Notes: a model not told the origin generated them from the sequence alone. Shown: positions 1 to 7,447, counted from the first letter of the stretch. The stretch: 30,330 nt of DNA from Barnesiella merdipullorum (GCA_019116365.1 DXBT01000011.1:1-30330), one strand, 5' to 3'. Program-made: numbers and translations.

Positions 1-617
1 GGGAAAGTTATCTTGTCCTTTTTCAGTTCGGGCTTCACCTTGCTCCAGCGGGAAGGCTGTACCGTTTTCAGGAAACGGGCCAGCAGTTCTTCCTCTGCGG
101 TCTCACGGAAACTTTTTCCGCCGAGGTGTTCGATGACCGTGTCCACGTAAGTCTGGTAGACCGGACGGAACCCCATGCGTATGGCCTTCTCGTCGATTAC
201 AGGAACGGGGACATCCACGTTGTAGGTCCTGTTGAAATAGGAAATGATGCGACCCGCGAAATTCGCGTTGGCATTGCAGTTGTTGTTCACAAGCTCGTTG
301 ATGAGGTCAAACGGCTTGAATTCGTTGTGGGTATAGTCATCCTCCCCGCTGTAGTTGAAATGGAAGTTCCGTATAGTGACCTTACCGTTATCCTCATACT
401 TGAAGTTCTTTGTTTCCCGGTACCGTTCCGCTTCTTCCTTGAAGATGTTATACCATCGGTCGATACGGTCAAGCGTTTTGTAGAGCTGGTCCTGCTGGAG
501 CTGGCAATACTGCCTGTCCTGTTCTGTAATCTTGTCCTCGTTTCTCACTTGTACGTTCAGGATTCCTGTGAGCAGGTCAGTGTGGCTGCCTGCTGTTCTT
601 GTTGCTGTTGTCTGCAT
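1..617 (-). CDS. Conjugative-element accessory protein, 3' part cut by window edge
   Basis: An uninterrupted leftward reading frame starts at an ATG at 615-617 and runs off the left edge, giving about 205 residues. The N-terminus begins MQTTATRTAGSH and is followed by a charged, Gln-rich helical stretch (QLQQDQLYKTLDRIDRWY). A folded region contains FNYSGEDDYTHNEFKPFDL and YFNRTYNVDVPVPVIDEKA. No catalytic motif is recognisable. The protein resembles accessory proteins coded next to DUF4121 genes in Bacteroides conjugative transposons; that is recalled family knowledge, and I cannot name the Pfam family with confidence. It lies 12 bp downstream of the DUF4121-like gene on the same strand, so the two are probably co-transcribed. 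A large rightward frame over the same DNA is its antisense shadow. The function is unknown. Confidence 0.75.
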   Translation of the reverse strand, partial: MQTTATRTAGSHTDLLTGILNVQVRNEDKITEQDRQYCQLQQDQLYKTLDRIDRWYNIFKEEAERYRETKNFKYEDNGKVTIRNFHFNYSGEDDYTHNEFKPFDLINELVNNNCNANANFAGRIISYFNRTYNVDVPVPVIDEKAIRMGFRPVYQTYVDTVIEHLGGKSFRETAEEELLARFLKTVQPSRWSKVKPELKKDKITF

Positions 618-629
618 AACTGTATTATT

Positions 630-1460
630 TTAGAGATTGTCAATTTCGGGTTTGATACGGTAACAGCAGGTAATGTGGCTGTCCATGTCCTTGACCAGCT
701 TGACCTGTTCTGGATAAAAGTTGAGACGCCGTTCCACGGCCGGGGCATCTATCTTGTCCCATTCGTGCTGCGGCAGGAACCGGTTCTCATGACGGAAACA
801 CCAGAGTACAATCTGGTTTTCCCTGTTGCCCTTGAACACGGTCCCTTCATAGTCCTTCAGGAACTGCTGGAAGTCATCTTCGGTCCTGAAAGCCTTTTCG
901 AAGCCCTGGTACAGGTTGCGTGCGTCCGGACCCGTGTCCTTTGTCAGATAATACTGTCTCCATGTTTCCGTGGTAAAATCGCCGTAGAGAGGGTCAGGTT
1001 CGGAATAGGACCATAACGGCACTCTTGCCGTGAATGCGACGGCACCGTTGGCGCACGCACCGCAGTTGCCCCAGTCTTGGAATACCCCTTCCGTCCATCT
1101 GACGAACTTTAACTGGCGGGGGTCAATATGATGGAAGGATCCTCCGCTGACGCTTAAACCTATACCGTCATACTCTTCCCAGATAAAAGGGACATAGGGG
1201 ATTTCACAGATGGAAATCAGTCCGTCCGTATTTTTGCGTTTCTCGATGAGGGCGTTGCCGTAATATTTCCCGTATCTGTCCACATAGATGAGTCTGTCTC
1301 CGACCTGCGGAATCTTTTCAGAGCGTGTCCTTTCTATCAGTTCCACATAACCGTTGGCCATATCCACGTCCTGCTGTGTCAGCCAGTGCTTGTGATCGTA
1401 CAGAATGTTCAGTGGCTTGAGTGTTTCCACCGTGTACTTGTTCTTTGTTGCCTGTAACAT
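630..1460 (-). CDS. DUF4121-like protein of a conjugative transposon
   Basis: This is a 276-residue cytoplasmic protein with no signal peptide or membrane segment. It starts MLQATKNKYTVETLKPLN and contains GDRLIYVDRYGKYYGNALIE, DWGNCGACANGAVAFTA (a CGAC cysteine pair) and PLYGDFTTETWRQYYL. The overall sequence matches my recollection of the DUF4121 family, found almost only in Bacteroidota integrative conjugative elements; this is memory of the family, not a search result. It is the promoter-proximal gene seen here, followed after 12 bp by another element gene. Upstream lie a small hairpin, a 172-bp imperfect palindrome and a leftward promoter at 1898-1929, which would give a leader of about 430 nt. 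No biochemical role is known to me. The conserved CGAC and aromatic-rich blocks suggest a folded domain, possibly metal-binding, but that is speculation. Confidence 0.75.
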   Translation of the reverse strand: MLQATKNKYTVETLKPLNILYDHKHWLTQQDVDMANGYVELIERTRSEKIPQVGDRLIYVDRYGKYYGNALIEKRKNTDGLISICEIPYVPFIWEEYDGIGLSVSGGSFHHIDPRQLKFVRWTEGVFQDWGNCGACANGAVAFTARVPLWSYSEPDPLYGDFTTETWRQYYLTKDTGPDARNLYQGFEKAFRTEDDFQQFLKDYEGTVFKGNRENQIVLWCFRHENRFLPQHEWDKIDAPAVERRLNFYPEQVKLVKDMDSHITCCYRIKPEIDNL

Positions 1461-1497
1461 AACATTTGATTTTTTGTTAGTCCGGCTTCTGGGGCCG

Positions 1498-1669
1498 GAG
1501 TTCCCATAACTACAGGCTTAAAAAGGTCGTGTTCCGTACATGCAAGGCTTCGGGAAAAAATACCGCAAGCCCTCCGGGGCGAGGATGATTTTTTCCACGA
1601 ACCCGAAGGGCTTGGCCTTGCTTGTACGGGAAGAACACGAATTACCTTTGCCTGTGGTTATGGGAACTC
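1498..1669. repeat. 172-bp imperfect palindrome (large hairpin) in element leader
   Basis: The outer arms at 1498-1517 and 1650-1669 are complementary in 19 of 20 positions (GAGTTCCCATAACTACAGGC against the reverse complement of the right arm). Pairing continues inward with gaps: AAGGT, CGTGTTC, CGTACA and GCAAGG on the left match their complements between 1615 and 1649, then CTTCGGG pairs with CCCGAAG. Near the centre GGAAAAAAT (1553-1561) matches ATTTTTTCC (1588-1596). Transcribed from the leftward promoter at 1898-1929, it would form one long hairpin in the leader of the DUF4121-like gene. It could instead act as DNA, as a cruciform or single-strand origin. No IS ends or transposase are present. 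Confidence 0.8.
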
Positions 1670-1751
1670 GGCTACGGTATGCTCGTTTCTCCCGATGTGT
1701 TATTTGCGTAAGATTGCGGCCCGTTTATGTGGCCTTTTCAGAAAGAAATGT

Positions 1752-1759
1752 TATCTTTG
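1752..1759 (+). promoter_or_regulatory. Rightward Bacteroidota -7 box near element boundary
   Basis: TATCTTTG matches TAnnTTTG exactly. The -33 side is weak (TTTA at 1724-1727). It points into a region with no convincing gene. The overlapping decamer TTATCTTTGC at 1751-1760 is one base from the CTnDOT-type attachment core GTAnnTTTGC, so it could be an att site instead of, or as well as, a promoter. Confidence 0.4.
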
Positions 1760-1897
1760 CAGGTGAGATAAAGAGTTATTTGAAAGCATGAGAAATATGG
1801 CGGTTCGGAACAGTCCGGCTTTTTCTTATCCATTGCCCGTTCTCGTGTGAGTTTTATCCAATCTGTTGATAGTCAAATAAAACCTACCTGATTACAA

Positions 1898-1929
1898 CAA
1901 ATATAGTAAAAGGTAAGTGCCAAAGCAAA
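1898..1929 (-). promoter_or_regulatory. Leftward promoter, TTTG-N20-TATATTTG
   Basis: On the minus strand the -33 TTTG (1926-1929) and -7 TATATTTG (1898-1905) are separated by 20 bp, an excellent fit to the Bacteroidota housekeeping promoter. Transcription would start near 1891 and run through the palindrome into the DUF4121-like gene. Confidence 0.6.
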
Positions 1930-2106
1930 TGAAAACAAAGTTTTGCCGAGTCGTATCCTACACGATTCGGTCTATCCAAAGCTTCGTTCTCCTTGAATAA
2001 ATAACGATAGCAGACGTTCTTCCCCCTACTCCTACTGGAGTTATTTTTCGTCGAGTTTCATATTTCAACCGAATCTTTGTATATTCGCTTCACCAATCTC
2101 AGGCCT

Positions 2107-2475
2107 ATGGCACGACACAACCAGTTAGGAAAAACCGGCGAAGAGCGGGCGGCCGAGTACCTCATTTCAAAAGGGTATATCATCCGCGACATCAACTGGC
2201 GCAGCGGAAAGATGGAGCTCGACCTTGTAGCCTACCGCGACTCAACCCTCGTGGTGGTCGAGGTCAAGACCCGCAGCAGCCACGAGTTTCTGCGCCCCGA
2301 GGAGGCGGTCAATCTGCGCAAGATCAAGAATATCGTGCGGGCTACCGACGCCTATATACGGTTGTTCAACATCCCGTTTGAGGTACGGTTCGACATCGTT
2401 ACTCTCGTAGGCGACAACGACCGTTTCGAAATCGAGCACATCGAAGATGCATTCCTCGCCCCGCTAAATGGTTGA
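2107..2475 (+). CDS. yraN: UPF0102 (YraN) endonuclease-like protein
   Basis: This is a 122-residue protein of the YraN/UPF0102 family, which has a restriction-endonuclease-like fold. It starts MARHNQLGKTGEERAAEYL; the family hallmarks are the N-terminal GxxGEExAxxYL, then NWR, the acidic ELDLVA and the VVEVKTRSS block near residues 57-65, equivalent to the D-ExK nuclease core. The ATG at 2107 was chosen because it gives the normal family N-terminus; the 10-codon longer frame from a TTG at 2077 overlaps the likely promoter (AATCTTTG/TATATTCG, 2073-2087). birA follows after 36 bp on the same strand. The biological role is not established, though some homologues are linked to DNA repair or uptake. 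Confidence 0.88.
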   Translation: MARHNQLGKTGEERAAEYLISKGYIIRDINWRSGKMELDLVAYRDSTLVVVEVKTRSSHEFLRPEEAVNLRKIKNIVRATDAYIRLFNIPFEVRFDIVTLVGDNDRFEIEHIEDAFLAPLNG

Positions 2476-2511
2476 AGCTCGGGCTTGTGACCGTGTACAA
2501 ACTTTATTATC

Positions 2512-3270
2512 ATGCCAATTATGGAGAACAAAGAGATAATCTTCATCAAAGACCGCCTGCCCGAAACGGGCTCGACCAATACCTATCTGCAAGAACTGGA
2601 CAACGAACGGCACCTGCCCGAAGGCTACCTGGTCTATACCGATACCCAGCGGGCCGGTCGGGGTCAGCGGGGCAACTCGTGGGAATCGGAACCGGGGAAA
2701 AACCTCACCTTCAGCCTTTTGCTCAGGCCCGAACATATCTCGGCCAATCAACAGTTTCTGCTCTCACAGGCCGTATCGCTGGCCATGACCGATGTACTTA
2801 ACCAGTATGCCCCGGGATTTTCGATCAAGTGGCCCAACGACATCTATTGGGAGGACAAGAAGATTGCCGGCATCCTCATCGAGAATGTATTGAGCGGCAG
2901 CACGTTTGCCCGTTCAATAGTGGGTATAGGACTGAATATCAACCAGGAGAAATTTATCAGCGACGCTCCCAACCCCGTGTCGCTCACCCAAATTACAGGA
3001 CACACCTACGACATCGATAGGCTGCTCGACCAGTTTATCGATGCCTTCAGGCGTCGTTACCTGCAGACATTTACCAACTCGTCCCAGTCGCTGCGCGAGG
3101 AGTACCTAAGCACCCTCTACCGCAACGACGGCAGATATCCCTACGATAGCGCAAGCGAAAAATTCTATGCTTCGATTGTTGGCGTGGAGCCCGACGGTCA
3201 CCTGATTCTCATGACCGATGCGGGCGAAGAGCGGCGTTTTGCCTTCAAAGAGGTTTCATTCCTGCTTTAA
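2512..3270 (+). CDS. birA: Biotin-[acetyl-CoA carboxylase] ligase, no DNA-binding domain
   Basis: This 252-residue enzyme forms biotinyl-AMP and transfers biotin to the carrier lysine of biotin-dependent carboxylases. It shows the BPL/LplA catalytic domain: ETGSTNTYL near the N-terminus, the biotin-binding loop GRGQRGNSWES (about residues 48-58), KWPNDIYW with the conserved lysine, GILIE and GIGLNIN, then a short C-terminal SH3-like domain (SIVGVEPDGHLIL). It lacks the N-terminal helix-turn-helix of the E. coli bifunctional BirA, so it is a class I ligase that should not repress biotin genes. Starts at 2512 or 2521 are both possible. Its 3' end overlaps the convergent TPR gene by 15 bp. Confidence 0.93.
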   Translation: MPIMENKEIIFIKDRLPETGSTNTYLQELDNERHLPEGYLVYTDTQRAGRGQRGNSWESEPGKNLTFSLLLRPEHISANQQFLLSQAVSLAMTDVLNQYAPGFSIKWPNDIYWEDKKIAGILIENVLSGSTFARSIVGIGLNINQEKFISDAPNPVSLTQITGHTYDIDRLLDQFIDAFRRRYLQTFTNSSQSLREEYLSTLYRNDGRYPYDSASEKFYASIVGVEPDGHLILMTDAGEERRFAFKEVSFLL

Positions 3271-4152
3271 CCGCCGGAGCAAGGGGGATACAATACCACT
3301 ACTCTGGGGCAACGCATCGGTAAGTTGCGATAACCGGTCGAGCTGTTCGGTCAAATAGCGATTACTTTTAATGCTGGCTGCGACCGTAAAATAGTGACGG
3401 GCACAGGCAATGTCGGTATCGAGCACCTCGCGTTTCTCGGTACGGAAGGAGGGTCCTTGCATCGACAATGTCCCATCCATCGAATCGAGATAACGCTCGT
3501 CAATCGAGTCGAGACGTTCCTGCCCTTTGACCGCATAGTAACTTCCCAGGAAAATATTGGCATCGAAGTCGAGTGAATCGAGTTGCAGAATCGACTTCTG
3601 CACCTCGACAGCCGCCTCATTATCGCCAGCCAGCAACAAGGCATTGGCCTTGGATTTGAGATAGTTTATCTGCCGAGGCATCACCGCCAGCAATTCGTCG
3701 GCAATCGAGAGAGTGCGGGCAGCATCGCGCCTGAACTCGTAATAGCCCAACAGATAATTGTTGGCCACACGGGTAAACCACGGCTGCTCGCTCTTGACCA
3801 GCAACAGCACCTGTTCATAGAGTCCCGTATGACCGATGGAACGGGAGAGAAAATCGACTCCCGTAAAAAGCGAGTCGAGCGAAAGGCCCTGCATTTCGGA
3901 CCGCACCACATACTGCATGATAGCCGTCGAATCGTTGAGCATGGCCGAGGCAACCACGGCATCGACATAGGTCTTCATGCGGGTAGGCCGGCGCTCGAGC
4001 AGGGTATCATACAAGGCAAGCGCGTCGCGCCACTCCTCGTTGACAAAATGGTCGTTGGCCTTTCGCAACGCAGTACGGTACGGCATCTCGCCAAACACGG
4101 GGAAAAGAATCGCACAAAACAGAATGATTCCTATTACTCGCCTCATATACAT
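3256..4152 (-). CDS. Exported TPR-type repeat protein
   Basis: This is a 298-residue protein with an N-terminal signal sequence (MYMRRVIGIILFCAILFPVFG) and then helical repeats of tetratricopeptide character: YRTALRKANDHFVNEEWRDALALYDTLLERRP, a repeat around SIADELLAVMPRQINYLKS, and NEAAVEVQKSILQLDSLDF. It is probably a periplasmic or outer-membrane-facing scaffold; no catalytic domain is visible. The start follows the -7 box at 4181-4188: longer frames reaching 4239 would begin upstream of the transcription start, so M at 4152 or 4146 is preferred. It stands alone, divergent from pyrH and convergent with birA. The partner or process is unknown. Confidence 0.82.
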   Translation of the reverse strand: MYMRRVIGIILFCAILFPVFGEMPYRTALRKANDHFVNEEWRDALALYDTLLERRPTRMKTYVDAVVASAMLNDSTAIMQYVVRSEMQGLSLDSLFTGVDFLSRSIGHTGLYEQVLLLVKSEQPWFTRVANNYLLGYYEFRRDAARTLSIADELLAVMPRQINYLKSKANALLLAGDNEAAVEVQKSILQLDSLDFDANIFLGSYYAVKGQERLDSIDERYLDSMDGTLSMQGPSFRTEKREVLDTDIACARHYFTVAASIKSNRYLTEQLDRLSQLTDALPQSSGIVSPLLRRLKQE

Positions 4153-4180
4153 AAGCTTAATCGAACAAATTACCGATGGA

Positions 4181-4188
4181 CAAAGATA
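4181..4188 (-). promoter_or_regulatory. -7 box of the TPR gene
   Basis: The minus-strand octamer TATCTTTG matches TAnnTTTG. It predicts a start about 20 nt upstream of the ATG at 4152, so it decides the start codon. No clear -33 TTTG is seen. Confidence 0.6.
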
Positions 4189-4293
4189 ATCATTCACCCT
4201 TGGAATATAACCACTGAAGAGGATAAAAAAACAAAACATCTACCCCTCAATCAGATTTTGACAACTAAAATTCAGAGAATAATAAAAATTCAC

Positions 4294-4301
4294 TATTTTT
4301 G
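4294..4301 (+). promoter_or_regulatory. -7 box of pyrH
   Basis: TATTTTTG fits TAnnTTTG, 34 bp before the pyrH ATG. The -33 element is poorly conserved. Its position rules out the long N-terminal extension in the same frame. Confidence 0.55.
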
Positions 4302-4335
4302 GAAAACCAAAAATCCAACGAACAACCGAGTGATT

Positions 4336-5046
4336 ATGAGTAATCAATACAAAAGAATTCTACTGAAACTGAGCGGTGAGTCGCTCATGGGCGAAAAACA
4401 ATATGGCATCGACGAGAAGAGAGTCAACGAATATGCCTTGCAAATCAAGGAGATTGCCGACATGGGCATCGAGATAGGCATCGTTATCGGTGGCGGCAAC
4501 ATCTTCCGCGGACTGAGCGGTACGACCCAGGGAGTCGATCGGGTCAAGGGCGACCAGATGGGCATGCTCGCCACGGTTATCAACAGCCTGGCCCTGAGTT
4601 CGGCCCTCGAAAAGGTAGGCCAGAAAGCCCGGGTATTCACGGCCATCAACATGTTTCCCATAGGTGAGCATTACAGCAAATGGAAAGCTATCGAGGCCAT
4701 GCAGAAGGGCGAAATCGCCATCATCTCGTGCGGCACGGGTAACCCCTTCTTCACAACCGACACCGGCTCGGCCCTGCGCGGTATCGAAATCGAAGCCGAT
4801 GTGATGCTCAAAGGCACCCGCGTCGATGGCATCTACACGGCCGATCCCGAGAAGGACCCCACAGCTGTGAAGTTCGACAAGATAAGCTACGACGAAATCT
4901 ATACCCGGGGCCTGAAGGTGATGGACCTCACGGCCACTACCCTGTGCAAGGAGAACCACCTGCCCATCATCGTATTCGACATGGACACCGTGGGCAACCT
5001 GAAAAAGGTCATGACAGGCGAAAACATAGGGACTCTGGTATATTGA
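4336..5046 (+). CDS. pyrH: UMP kinase
   Basis: This is a 236-residue bacterial UMP kinase, which phosphorylates UMP to UDP in pyrimidine nucleotide synthesis. It belongs to the amino-acid-kinase fold, not the eukaryotic adenylate-kinase type. Visible motifs are KRILLKLSGESL at the N-terminus, IGIVIGGGNIFRG, DQMGMLATVINSLAL, GTGNPFFTTDT (phosphate-binding) and the C-terminal KVMDLTATTL and GTLVY. The length is normal. The frame is open upstream for 250 codons, but that part is antisense to the TPR gene and lies before the promoter. frr follows, the common pyrH-frr order, here with its own promoter between them. Confidence 0.96.
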   Translation: MSNQYKRILLKLSGESLMGEKQYGIDEKRVNEYALQIKEIADMGIEIGIVIGGGNIFRGLSGTTQGVDRVKGDQMGMLATVINSLALSSALEKVGQKARVFTAINMFPIGEHYSKWKAIEAMQKGEIAIISCGTGNPFFTTDTGSALRGIEIEADVMLKGTRVDGIYTADPEKDPTAVKFDKISYDEIYTRGLKVMDLTATTLCKENHLPIIVFDMDTVGNLKKVMTGENIGTLVY

Positions 5047-5055
5047 CCGGTACCC

Positions 5056-5086
5056 TTTGTCATTCTTGAAAAAAAGAGTACATTTG
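5056..5086 (+). promoter_or_regulatory. frr promoter, TTTG-N19-TACATTTG
   Basis: TTTG at 5056-5059 and TACATTTG at 5079-5086 are separated by 19 bp, a textbook Bacteroidota promoter starting 10 bp after the pyrH stop. It predicts a leader of about 35 nt before the frr ATG. Confidence 0.8.
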
Positions 5087-5125
5087 TTGACAAAACTATT
5101 AGAAACATTTCAACCCATACTTATT

Positions 5126-5686
5126 ATGAACGACGTAAAATCATATCTCAGCGCGGCCGAAGAAAAAATGACCATGGCTATCGAATTTCTCGACGAAGCT
5201 CTGGCCCACATTCGAGCCGGCAAAGCAAACCCGCGGATTCTCGACGGCATACGGGTGGACTACTATGGCAGTCAGGCTCCTCTCTCGAACGTAGCCAATA
5301 TCTCGGTGCCCGATGCACGCACCATCGTCATCACCCCGTGGGAAAAATCGATGTTCAAAGTGATTGAAAAAGCCATTCTCGACTCCGAGCTGGGTATCAC
5401 CCCCGAGAACAACGGCGAAATCATACGCCTCTCCATACCCCCGTTGACCGAGGAACGACGCAAAGCCCTCGTGAAACAATCGAAACAGGAGGCCGAGAAT
5501 GCCAAGGTGAGTGTGCGCAACGCCCGCCGCGACGTCATCGACAGCCTGAAGAAAGCCCAGAAAGAGGGTATGGCTGAAGATGTAGCCAAAGATGGTGAAA
5601 CCTCGGCCCAGAAGCTTCACGACAAGTACATGAAGAAAATCGACGAGATATTTGCCGAGAAAGAGAAAGAAATTCTCACCGTATAA
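5126..5686 (+). CDS. frr: Ribosome recycling factor
   Basis: This is a 186-residue protein that, with EF-G, splits post-termination ribosomes. It is the usual family length. The motifs are LAHIRAGKANPRILDGIRVDYYG, VPDARTIVITPWEKS and LSIPPLTEERRKALVKQSKQ, followed by the long charged helix that makes up domain I. The ATG at 5126 was chosen because the in-frame extension to 5057 overlaps the promoter -33 element. A hairpin terminator follows at 5702-5745. Confidence 0.97.
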   Translation: MNDVKSYLSAAEEKMTMAIEFLDEALAHIRAGKANPRILDGIRVDYYGSQAPLSNVANISVPDARTIVITPWEKSMFKVIEKAILDSELGITPENNGEIIRLSIPPLTEERRKALVKQSKQEAENAKVSVRNARRDVIDSLKKAQKEGMAEDVAKDGETSAQKLHDKYMKKIDEIFAEKEKEILTV

Positions 5687-5701
5687 TTTCCATCGCCACA
5701 C

Positions 5702-5745
5702 AAAAAGGGTGTGCCGGGCGCGAAAACCGCAGGCATACCCTTTTT
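5702..5745 (+). terminator. Intrinsic terminator after frr
   Basis: The left arm 5702-5715 (AAAAAGGGTGTGCC) pairs with the right arm 5732-5745 (GGCATACCCTTTTT) with one G-U pair, ending in a T-run. It sits directly upstream of the rsgA promoter. Confidence 0.8.
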
Positions 5746-5747
5746 CG

Positions 5748-5779
5748 TTTCCATTTCAGAAAACTTTCTGTTACATTTG
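5748..5779 (+). promoter_or_regulatory. rsgA promoter, TTTC-N20-TACATTTG
   Basis: The -7 TACATTTG (5772-5779) has a near-match TTTC 20 bp upstream. It predicts a start near 5786, about 12 nt before the GTG at 5798, and excludes starts further upstream. Confidence 0.65.
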
Positions 5780-5797
5780 TCGCTAAAACCAGATTAC

Positions 5798-6730
5798 GTG
5801 GAAGGTCTTGTCATCAAAAATACGGGCAGTTGGTACATCGTCGGCACCGCCGAGGGTGAGTCGATACCTTGCAAAATCAAAGGAAATTTCAGATTGAAAG
5901 GGATACGCAGCACCAATCCCGTATCGGTGGGCGACCGTGTCGATATCGAAATCAACCCCGACCGTACCGCCTTCATCACACGCATACACGAACGGAAAAA
6001 CTACATCATACGCCGAGCCTCCAACCTGTCGAAAGAGTCGCACATCATCGCGGCCAACATCGATCTGGCCCTGCTCATCGTCACCGTGACCACCCCGTTG
6101 ACCTCGACCACCTTCATCGACCGGTTTCTGGCCACGGCCGAGGCCTATCGCATACCGGTGCACATCGTCATCAACAAGTGCGACACCTTCACCCCCGACG
6201 ACCGCGAATATGCCGAGGCCCTCTGCTACCTCTACCGCTCCATCGGGTATGAGTGCCGCTGCGTGTCGGCCACCACGGGCGAGGGATTCGACTTCATCAC
6301 CGATGCCCTCAAAGACCGCATTACTCTGCTCTCGGGCAATTCGGGGGTAGGCAAATCGACCATCATCAGCCGCATCCTGCCCGGTGTCGATATCAAAATC
6401 GGAGCCGTATCGACGGCTCATCACAAAGGGATGCACACGACCACCTTCTCCGAAATGTATCCGTTGCCTCAAGGAGGATACCTCATCGATACCCCGGGCA
6501 TCAAGGGTTTCGGGACCATCGACTTCGACCCCGGCGAAGTGGCGCACTTCTTCCCCGAGATATTCCGCATTTCGCAAGATTGCCGTTTCAGCAACTGCAC
6601 CCACCGGCACGAACCCGGCTGCGCGGTACTGAAGGCACTCGAAAATCACGAAATAAGCGAATCGAGATATGCCAGTTACCTGAGCATCATCGACGACAGT
6701 TCCGACGGCAAGTACCGGGAGGCGTATTAG
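5798..6730 (+). CDS. rsgA: Ribosome small-subunit-dependent GTPase A
   Basis: This is a 310-residue circularly permuted GTPase involved in late 30S maturation. In order it has an OB-fold N-terminus (EGLVIKNTGSWYIVG), NKCD (126-129, G4), SATTGEG (157-163, G5), the P-loop GNSGVGKST (181-189, G1), DTPGIKGFG (231-239, G3) and a C-terminal zinc motif C262-x4-C267-x-H269-x5-C275. The order G4-G5-G1-G3 is diagnostic. The GTG at 5798 is chosen for homology and because it lies just after the promoter; a longer frame from 5711 starts inside the frr terminator hairpin. The NlpC/P60 gene follows after 42 bp. Confidence 0.94.
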   Translation: MEGLVIKNTGSWYIVGTAEGESIPCKIKGNFRLKGIRSTNPVSVGDRVDIEINPDRTAFITRIHERKNYIIRRASNLSKESHIIAANIDLALLIVTVTTPLTSTTFIDRFLATAEAYRIPVHIVINKCDTFTPDDREYAEALCYLYRSIGYECRCVSATTGEGFDFITDALKDRITLLSGNSGVGKSTIISRILPGVDIKIGAVSTAHHKGMHTTTFSEMYPLPQGGYLIDTPGIKGFGTIDFDPGEVAHFFPEIFRISQDCRFSNCTHRHEPGCAVLKALENHEISESRYASYLSIIDDSSDGKYREAY

Positions 6731-6772
6731 CACAACCGATATCCCCGCCAATCACACACAAACAACGAGATT

Positions 6773-7447
6773 ATGAAAAACCGCATTACCCTGTATCACA
6801 AAATAGCCATCGTGCTCCTGGCCACAGCCTGTGCCCTGTCGGCCGGAGCGGCCAAAAAGAAAAGCCGAAAGGCCGATGCGCCCCGCACAACGACCGAGGC
6901 AACAACCACGGCTGCCGATTCGCTGCCAATCACGCTGCCTACACCTCAAAGTCTAGTCGATAAACAAATCGACAGCCTCATCGTCTATGCCCGCAAATAC
7001 ACGGGGACGCCTTATCGTCGGGGCGGGAAAGGGCCCAACCGGTTCGACTGCTCAGGGTTCATGCAATACGTCTTCAACCATTTTTCCTATTCGCTCAACG
7101 CCAGTTCGGCCTCGCAATACCTGCAAGGCATCTCGGTGCCCGACGAGAAGATACGCCGGGGCGACCTGGTATTTTTCAAGGGAAGGAACAGCCGCAGGGC
7201 CACCGTGGGGCATGTGGGGCTCGTGACCGAGGTCTATGCCGACGGACGGTTCAAATTCATACACGCCTCCACCTCCCGGGGGATACGCGAAGACTGGAGC
7301 AACGCCCCCTACTACGCCCAACGGTACATGGGTGCACGACGCATCTATTTTGCACAAATCGACCAGCAGTCGTTGCTCGATGCCATCATCGACCTCGACG
7401 AAGCCGACGATGCGAGCCCCTTCGAGGAAGGACCGGTTACAGAATAA
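6773..7447 (+). CDS. NlpC/P60 peptidoglycan endopeptidase
   Basis: This is a 224-residue exported cysteine peptidase that probably cuts peptide bonds in peptidoglycan stems. A signal peptide (MKNRITLYHKIAIVLLATAC...SAGA) is followed by a Lys/Thr-rich linker to about residue 55 and the NlpC/P60 domain. The catalytic Cys93 is in RFDCSGF, His147 in GHVGLV and the third residue His164 in FIHAS. The C-terminus is acidic and short. Cys20 in the signal region could suggest lipidation, but the surrounding bases are not a good lipobox. No separate promoter is seen, so it may be read with rsgA. Its stop codon directly abuts the stop of the convergent transglycosylase gene. Confidence 0.9.
   Translation: MKNRITLYHKIAIVLLATACALSAGAAKKKSRKADAPRTTTEATTTAADSLPITLPTPQSLVDKQIDSLIVYARKYTGTPYRRGGKGPNRFDCSGFMQYVFNHFSYSLNASSASQYLQGISVPDEKIRRGDLVFFKGRNSRRATVGHVGLVTEVYADGRFKFIHASTSRGIREDWSNAPYYAQRYMGARRIYFAQIDQQSLLDAIIDLDEADDASPFEEGPVTE

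Larger units (their letters stand above)
1461..2106. other. 646-bp intergenic stretch at the element/chromosome boundary
   Basis: The stretch holds a short hairpin (TCCGGC/GCCGGA, 1481-1499), the 172-bp palindrome, a rightward -7 box and a leftward promoter. Two tiny rightward frames (1540-1791 and 1788-1850) touch through an ATGA overlap, but neither has convincing coding character. The right part, about 1930-2100, is AT-rich with no gene I can support. Somewhere here mobile-element DNA gives way to core chromosome; I could not find a direct repeat that fixes the junction. Confidence 0.6.

Noticed and set aside
126..1016. 296-codon rightward frame
   Set aside because: It is antisense to two leftward element genes, has Cys/Val/Leu-biased composition and no family features.
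3583..4335. N-terminal extension of the pyrH frame
   Set aside because: It is antisense to the TPR gene and lies before the pyrH -7 box; UMP kinases are about 236-245 residues.
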